A DNA stretch of 64,000 nt from assembly GCA_002633005.1 (NCBI GenBank), contig NMRA01000225.1:423218-487217 (forward strand), in the 5' to 3' direction. Of this stretch, positions 60,401 through 64,000 are shown piece by piece. Source of the stretch: Phoronis australis (lineage: Eukaryota > Phoronida > Phoronidae). Position numbers and translations under genes: made by a program. The notes under the pieces were generated by a model. It worked only from the letters and a program-made list of their open reading frames with translations, was not told the origin of the DNA and ran no database searches. Position 1 is the stretch's first letter. The number at the start of each line of letters is the position of its first letter.

Positions 60401-62956
60401 AAAAGTCCCACAATGCATTGCATAAATGTGTTTAGTGCTGCAGATAAAATCCCCCAATTTATTTGACTTGACTGCACACGTCACAACTATTATTAAAATC
60501 TTTTGGTCTATTTACACCGACCTCTAGTCTGTCTGTCAAAAGATTTTAGTAATAGTTGTAATACGCCACCACCTCAGAGCGGTTTTAGGAAGTCATGCAC
60601 ACGTCAGTTAGATGTAGTGGTAAGTCACACGCACTCGTTTTGATCTCAGTACACTGTGACCACTTGCACAATAACAGTTGCCAACTTCTAAGAATTGATT
60701 ACATTTCATGATTATTTGTTCAGCCACTAAGAAGCAGAAAGGAACGTCCAGTGCTTGGAACTGAAAGGAAAGGAGCCCAGACAGTAGCCTTCCAGTTCAA
60801 GGTAATGGTAAAAAAATTTGAATTCCTTATCAAATGCTGTTGACGTGTAGGTTTTCAATCTCAAAAATCCCATCCATCTGAACCAATTGAAAATTGAGCT
60901 GAATTCACTGGTTGATATTGTCCCCTTGTGTTGTCTGTGCTTGGAAAGCTCAACAAAAATTTGATCGTGTTATTAGGCTTTCCATTCTTTCTGGGAAGGT
61001 CACTGAACGAGATAGGCCTTGAAGCTGTAAGGATGAATTCTTCCCATAAAGAGACATGACTACAAGCTGTCCATGAGTGAGTTATCCCCCATGAGCGAGT
61101 TATCCCCCATGAGGTTATTCAAGAAAACACCATCAGCCAGTCCCAAGTGGACATCACCAGATGCCTTTGATTCATCTCTTTGTTTTCTTCCCAGAACTCT
61201 CTGGCTGACCTCATGTCTAAGATGACCTCTTCTTGCCCACACTTCATTCGTTGCATCAAACCCAATCAGGAGAAGGCACCTTTCACCTACCGACCCGAGT
61301 ATGTGCTGACACAGTTGAAGTACACCGGTGTCATGGAAACCACACGCATACGACAGATGGGTTATGCCATGAGAATCACATTTCAAGACTTCCTCTCAAG
61401 GTCATTATTCTTAAATAATCACTAATCTCATCCTACTGCCTTATGCATTGTGAAGATTTTATTATATTCCAGAAGAGGACTAATGTTTTTGAGTTTTCCT
61501 CTATCATTCTGTCAGTTTCCATTCTTAACAGCCATTCACCGTACTGGTTGTGATGCGTGGGCGCTCTTCTTGCCAGCAATTAGACTTTTAAGCCTTAAAA
61601 GGCTCTGATACTTACAGCTGCAGGCATCAATTGTGGAAAATGTCTGTGCAAATAAATTCTTAGCTTGCACTTTTTGTGGAACTATTCTCACATGCCCATA
61701 TTGTCAAAGGTCGTATGCAAGGTTGTTGTTGAGACGATCATAAGTACGTTGTTGTGATGCGGCATTGTATTTCCAACTGACAAAAACTTGATGATTGTGC
61801 ATGTTAACAAAGTCGTGTAACAACCACCTTGAACTGTGAACTATTAAAACCCAAAGTTACAGCCATCATTACTGAGATGGGTGATAAAATGGGTGCTTGT
61901 TTTGTGGAAATTAAATTCTTTGATCTTTTAAGCCAGAACTTTTGGAACTCTTCTGAATACTGCAACCTTTGATAACTTTAACTGCTTCTATTTCCACTAG
62001 GTACCACACAATCAGAGTATGTAGTCTTCCATCTGTGTCTATGGTATCGGATTTACAGAGCTGCAAACAGGCTTTACATTATTGCCAACTTACGGACTAC
62101 AAGGTAGGCTTTGAAAGTATGATTGACCTTGTTTGAATCAAGATTGTTAGCACACATCGGAAATCTGGATAAGGCCAAAAATGAATCGTGAAGGGCAGTA
62201 GCTTCCAGAGGCAATTACGCAATCATGTGACTGTAAAATTAATTCCAGGTTTTCAGCAAAATTTATGTCTCACGTCTTCCTTTGAACGAATATCGCGTTT
62301 GTTTCCCCACTCAATTTGAACACTGCGCCTATGTTGACAAGTTTGGCACGGAATTAAATATTATTATTATTGTTAGATCTACAGGTTGCTTTGTTCCTAT
62401 CGTGGATGTCTAGCCACGTCTCCTAGACCGTTGCTCTGTTATCTGTTCTGTAGATTGGTAAGACCAAGCTGTTCTTCCGCTACTGGCACGTTGAGAAAAT
62501 GGATGAAGTGTGTAGCAGACTAGAGAAGGATGTCATCATTTCTCAGAAGGGTGAGCCACTTGTCCAGTTTATTCTGTGCTAAGATCAAATGCAGACCCTA
62601 CTGGATTGGCTGTTGTGATGCAGTTGTATCTAGGCAAGTCATATAGTACAATATGGGTCTGGTTGTCTAAATTTGGTTTGTTTAAAGTTTTCATGATTGT
62701 AAATTGTGCACTCATCAAAAGGAAAACACTCTGCATCTCTTGGTTGTCTTCTTTGAATTTCAGTGGTGAGGGGTTTTCTTCAACGGCGTAAATACAGGCG
62801 TGAGATAGAGGTTAGAAGACGGCAGGAAATGTTTGTGTGCAACTTTCTGAAGAGTGTCGAGACAAGTTTTAGACTCGTCTTCTCCGGCATTTCTCAACAG
62901 AATGAGCATGATGTGACGCGGCAGGCCGAGAAAGTGAAGGCAGCGACAGATGCTGA
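42289..62956 (+). CDS. MYO16: Unconventional myosin XVI (ankyrin-repeat myosin), 27 exons, C-terminal tail outside window
   Basis: Actin-based motor with an N-terminal ankyrin array that in vertebrates docks protein phosphatase 1. All 27 exons join in frame by GT-AG introns to 1,191 codons plus two bases. Residues 24-31 (RQEQVKRY) fit the MyPhoNE PP1-docking pattern; VHF at 55-57 takes the RVxF position but without the usual basic residue. Ankyrin repeats span about 75-320 and an acidic linker about 321-390. The motor spans about 391-1110: P-loop GESGAGKT (489-496), switch [10 protein letters not shown] (539-547), a Glu at the TEDS position (712), switch II DIFGFE (766-771), actin-binding HFIRCIKPN, and converter [12 protein letters not shown]. 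One IQ motif lies near 1122-1139. The start [12 protein letters not shown] matches the MYO16 N-terminus as I remember it. The last seen donor is at 62957; the long proline-rich tail expected of vertebrate MYO16 is not in the window. Confidence 0.95.
42845..43170 (+). repeat. Dispersed repeat family, copy B
   Basis: Partner of 37165-37485. It lies in the first intron of the myosin gene. The open frames across it differ between copies, so it is probably non-coding. Confidence 0.7.
43441..43510 (+). CDS. MYO16: MYO16 exon 2: VxF element
   Basis: Residues 52-75. [20 protein letters not shown] aligns with the segment just before the ankyrin repeats of PP1-binding ankyrin proteins. Donor GTTTGT, phase 1. 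Confidence 0.82.
43889..43959 (+). CDS. MYO16: MYO16 exon 3: degenerate ankyrin repeat
   Basis: Residues 75-98, read [20 protein letters not shown] then LLHQ. It keeps the VLxLL and TLLH anchors of the repeat, but the usual GADPN turn is lost. Phases 1 to 0. Confidence 0.8.
44146..44289 (+). CDS. MYO16: MYO16 exon 4: ankyrin repeats
   Basis: Residues 99-146. [18 protein letters not shown] is followed by [19 protein letters not shown], a textbook ankyrin helix-turn-helix. Phase 0 at both ends. Confidence 0.93.
44495..44705 (+). repeat. SINE-like repeat, copy B
   Basis: Diverged partner of 38480-38700, with a damaged B-box GGGTTCATGTCCC. It sits in a myosin intron. Confidence 0.6.
44990..45098 (+). 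CDS. MYO16: MYO16 exon 5: ankyrin repeat
   Basis: Residues 147-183, [19 protein letters not shown]. It continues the repeat begun in exon 4; donor GTACAC, phase 1. Confidence 0.88.
46458..46582 (+). CDS. MYO16: MYO16 exon 6: inter-repeat helix and repeat start
   Basis: Residues 183-224, basic helix [18 protein letters not shown] then [14 protein letters not shown]. Donor GTAACG is weak. The next exon starts LHIACANG, so the ankyrin repeat is split across the intron. Confidence 0.9.
46884..47009 (+). CDS. MYO16: MYO16 exon 7: ankyrin repeats
   Basis: Residues 225-266. [20 protein letters not shown] then [20 protein letters not shown]; strong ankyrin consensus. Donor GTGATC. An assembly gap follows in the intron. 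Confidence 0.93.
47102..47290. other. Assembly gap (189 N) in MYO16 intron 7
   Basis: Exons 7 and 8 join in phase 0 inside one ankyrin repeat (ARYGQ then [11 protein letters not shown]) with no missing residues, so no exon is expected in the gap. Confidence 0.99.
47311..47528 (+). CDS. MYO16: MYO16 exon 8: last ankyrin repeat and acidic linker
   Basis: Residues 267-339. [20 protein letters not shown] ends the array, followed by a Lys/Ser/Glu-rich [13 protein letters not shown] segment. The acceptor ACTGTAG lies only 20 bases after the gap. Phase 2 end. Confidence 0.9.
48065..48218 (+). CDS. MYO16: MYO16 exon 9: linker
   Basis: Residues 339-390, charged sequence with [19 protein letters not shown]. 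It corresponds to the linker between ankyrin array and motor. Donor GTGAGC. Confidence 0.86.
48788..48898 (+). CDS. MYO16: MYO16 exon 10: motor entry
   Basis: Residues 391-427. [18 protein letters not shown] then [10 protein letters not shown] is the start of the myosin head (DLxxLxxLxE..L...RY....IYT). Confidence 0.93.
49177..49242 (+). CDS. MYO16: MYO16 exon 11: motor
   Basis: Residues 428-449, [20 protein letters not shown], the conserved TYxGxxLxxVNPF element of myosin heads. Confidence 0.95.
50011..50232 (+). CDS. MYO16: MYO16 exon 12: P-loop
   Basis: Residues 450-523. [14 protein letters not shown] is followed by [19 protein letters not shown], a fully canonical GESGAGKT nucleotide-binding loop. 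Confidence 0.97.
51307..51421 (+). CDS. MYO16: MYO16 exon 13: switch I
   Basis: Residues 524-562. [20 protein letters not shown] then FGKYLEL is the switch I region with conserved Asn, Ser and Arg. Confidence 0.96.
51631..51676. repeat. Solo head of the TCCG modular element
   Basis: TTTTTATGCACCCATATAC then GTATATGTGGGCCATAAT matches the head hairpin of the elements at 18657 and 63617, without satellite or body. It lies in MYO16 intron 13. Confidence 0.6.
52265..52412 (+). CDS. MYO16: MYO16 exon 14: motor
   Basis: Residues 562-611. [20 protein letters not shown] then [14 protein letters not shown] matches the LLEKSRVV...ERNFHIFYQL block of myosins. Phase 2 donor GTATAC; tandem repeats follow in the intron. 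Confidence 0.95.
52517..52949. repeat. 104-bp tandem repeat, about four units
   Basis: CTAGTGTGGCAGCTC recurs at about 52518, 52622, 52726 and 52830 with near-identical sequence between; the last spacing is 101 because of a short deletion. Each unit contains TATTATTCACAG/GTATGTG, an acceptor-like site fused to a donor-like site. It lies about 105 bases after exon 14. Confidence 0.93.
53338..53446 (+). CDS. MYO16: MYO16 exon 15: motor
   Basis: Residues 611-647, with [20 protein letters not shown] then GFSSS, the helix before the VLHLGN-like segment. Confidence 0.9.
54031..54190. repeat. 40-bp tandem array overlapping the exon 16 acceptor
   Basis: TTGCA(A/G)-type units start at 54031 (most decayed), 54071, 54111 and 54151. 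The core is TTGCARGATSTTGAACACAT followed by GTTC. The last unit contains the real TTGCAG acceptor and the first codons of exon 16. Confidence 0.88.
54157..54274 (+). CDS. MYO16: MYO16 exon 16: motor
   Basis: Residues 648-687. [20 protein letters not shown] is the conserved LHLGxIxF element. The acceptor CTCTTGCAG lies in the last unit of a 40-bp tandem array. Confidence 0.95.
54645..54852 (+). CDS. MYO16: MYO16 exon 17: TEDS loop
   Basis: Residues 687-756. [20 protein letters not shown] precedes [20 protein letters not shown]. Counting back from RDGLAK puts Glu at the TEDS-rule position, which suggests no need for activating phosphorylation there. Confidence 0.95.
55893..55965 (+). CDS. MYO16: MYO16 exon 18: switch II
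   Basis: Residues 756-780, [20 protein letters not shown], canonical switch II. Donor GTGATT is weak. Confidence 0.96.
56980..57129 (+). CDS. MYO16: MYO16 exon 19: motor relay region
   Basis: Residues 781-830. [20 protein letters not shown] matches the LCINYANEKLQ..FN.H.F relay element; then [13 protein letters not shown]. Confidence 0.95.
58178..58271 (+). CDS. MYO16: MYO16 exon 20: motor
   Basis: Residues 831-862, [20 protein letters not shown], equivalent to the GIxxLLDEExxFPKATD block. Confidence 0.94.
58840..58992 (+). CDS. MYO16: MYO16 exon 21: motor
   Basis: Residues 862-913. [20 protein letters not shown] then NRDTLP is the conserved IxHYAGxVxYxxxGxxxKNxD segment. Confidence 0.95.
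59819..59979 (+). CDS. MYO16: MYO16 exon 22: loop 2 start
   Basis: Residues 913-966. [20 protein letters not shown] then a Lys/Arg/Ser-rich stretch, fitting the actin-binding surface loop 2. Confidence 0.9.
60724..60801 (+). CDS. MYO16: MYO16 exon 23: loop 2 end
   Basis: Residues 967-992, basic [19 protein letters not shown] then TVAFQFK, equivalent to the TVGxQFKxSL element that closes loop 2. Confidence 0.9.
61071..61112. repeat. 18-bp direct repeat in MYO16 intron 23
   Basis: CCATGAGYGAGTTATCCC occurs twice head to tail and a third unit starts. It lies about 80 bases before the exon 24 acceptor. Confidence 0.85.
61195..61400 (+). CDS. MYO16: MYO16 exon 24: actin-binding and SH helix region
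   Basis: Residues 993-1061. [14 protein letters not shown] and [20 protein letters not shown] then [14 protein letters not shown]. The donor is a poor GTCATT, but the next exon completes the RY of LSRY exactly, so the junction is accepted. Confidence 0.95.
62001..62103 (+). CDS. MYO16: MYO16 exon 25: motor
   Basis: Residues 1061-1095, [13 protein letters not shown] to [10 protein letters not shown], the segment between the LSRY motif and converter. Confidence 0.88.
62454..62550 (+). CDS. MYO16: MYO16 exon 26: converter
   Basis: Residues 1096-1128, [20 protein letters not shown], the GxTKVFFR..... converter signature, then the first half of the IQ motif. Confidence 0.94.
62764..62956 (+). 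CDS. MYO16: MYO16 exon 27: IQ motif and post-motor helix
   Basis: Residues 1128-1192. [20 protein letters not shown] completes the IQ motif ([12 protein letters not shown]). The rest is a charged helix. Donor GTGAGT, phase 2. Translation continues beyond the window. Confidence 0.9.
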
Positions 62957-63159
62957 GTGAGTAAAAAGCATAATGCGTTTATTAGTGTCCTGTGAAGATC
63001 ATGGCTGTTGTTGTCTGTTGATTGAGTAAGAGGCATGATATGGTTATTAGTGTCGAGTGAAAAACATTGCTGTTGTTGAGCTAGAGGCATCGTATGGTTA
63101 TTAATGTCCAGCGTAAAATGTTGCTGTTGACTCTGTTGCATGCCTGAGCTTAGAGGGAC

Positions 63160-63610
63160 CCACATAATGTGGGTGCATTATACTGCTATCGGTGTCTGTC
63201 CAACGTCCAAGGTACGCTGCCGTATCTCCAAAAATCTAATGGATGGGGTGACATGAGTGGCAAATAGGTACTATCTATTTGTGAGATGACGCCATGTAGT
63301 GGCCATTTTTTCCATTTCCAAGTCTGTTTATTGAAATCTCTCTCTCTCTGGGCCAAACCTCTCTAAAGATTAATATCAAAATTGGCATATTATGTGTTCC
63401 TACTGTGAACAACTTGGCTACTATAACATTCTCTAGTGGCAATTTTTGCGTCTCTGTGACTATCCTCTAAACCTTCTGCAGGAACTTTGTATTTCTGTGA
63501 AAGTGACAGTAGATGACAAGGAGTTTCGAATGGATCAGACTGCTACCTTGTTCCATAGTGGCAATTTAATTTTTTCCGTTTTCCTCTATCTTTGGGGTTC
63601 CTTATTGGAT
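63160..63610. mobile_element. TCCG-headed modular element, copy 3 (old)
   Basis: The head CCCACATAATGTGGGTGCAT is followed by modules with TAGTGGC cores near 63293, 63430 and 63555. The TCCG run is almost gone. It is interrupted or followed directly by copy 4. Confidence 0.6.
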
Positions 63611-63616
63611 TTTTAT

Positions 63617-64000
63617 GCGCCCACATATTTATATGTGGACGCCTTATGCCGTCATCTCTGTCCGTCCGTCCGTCTGTCAGTCCGGGCGGCGTCCGGTGTC
63701 CGGCGTCTGGCGTCCGGCGTCCGCTGCTCTATCTCCAAAACCCTTTGACATACGTTCATGAAATTTAGCACATATGTTCCATTCATGAATGGGACGGCAT
63801 GTGCGAACTTTCGGACGGATCCGACTACCGGTGTGCCCCCTAGTGGCAATTTTAGTTTTTTACGCTTACCTTTGTATCTTCAAAAGTCCTGAACGGATTT
63901 TCATGAAATTTGGTATGTAGGCACCTAGTAGTGAGATGACGCTATCCTGCCGTTTTCGGATGGATTCGACATAGTTTGCGCCACCTAGTGGCCATTTTTA
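63617..64000. mobile_element. TCCG-headed modular element, copy 4 (runs off window)
   Basis: The head ATGCGCCCACATATTTATAT then GTGGACGC, a short TCCG run and modules almost identical to copy 1 from CTCCAAAACCCTTTGACATA onward. It inserted in or beside copy 3, within the MYO16 intron after exon 27. Confidence 0.8.

Overview
The window is animal nuclear DNA. It is AT-rich and carries long spliced genes with GT-AG introns of a few hundred bases to several kilobases, many short dispersed repeats, and two assembly gaps. The gene set is a Shroom with an ASD2 domain, an ankyrin-myosin of the MYO16 class, and small four-pass membrane proteins. This fits an invertebrate bilaterian, such as a lophotrochozoan or an invertebrate deuterostome. 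I cannot name the species from sequence alone. There are no bacterial-style operons, CRISPR arrays, rRNA genes or convincing functional tRNAs.

All four genes lie on the + strand. (1) Positions 1-9592 hold the last six coding exons of a Shroom homologue: proline/serine-rich middle, then the coiled-coil ASD2 domain that binds Rho kinase, then stop and poly-A signal. (2) Positions 16746-28574 hold a complete five-exon gene for a 245-residue four-pass membrane protein resembling the TMEM272-like family, with an N-terminal PPxY motif. (3) Positions 33961-38159 hold a diverged tandem copy of that gene. Exons 2-5 are clear, with the same splice phases, but exon 1 is not securely located. (4) Positions 42289-62956 hold 27 exons of an unconventional myosin XVI, from the start codon through ankyrin repeats, motor and IQ motif. 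Its tail continues past the window.

Introns and intergenic DNA are rich in mobile-element debris. Items include a TTAA-flanked element with a truncated THAP zinc finger (6277-6813), a near-perfect foldback (17495-17707), a 608-bp TIR element built from palindromic ATTACGCTCGTAAT blocks (22526-23133), and a modular family of ~150-bp units with a TCCG satellite head (four copies plus a head fragment). Several two-copy families also occur: a MITE with 14-bp TIRs, a SINE-like repeat with a tRNA B-box, and others.

The most notable gene-level observations concern the myosin. It keeps canonical P-loop, switch I and switch II motifs and a PP1-docking MyPhoNE motif. Two of its introns carry tandem repeats that multiply splice-site-like sequence: 40-bp units running into the exon 16 acceptor, and 104-bp units just after exon 14. 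The genes do not form an obvious common pathway; Shroom and the myosin both act on actin, but nothing here shows that they are linked.
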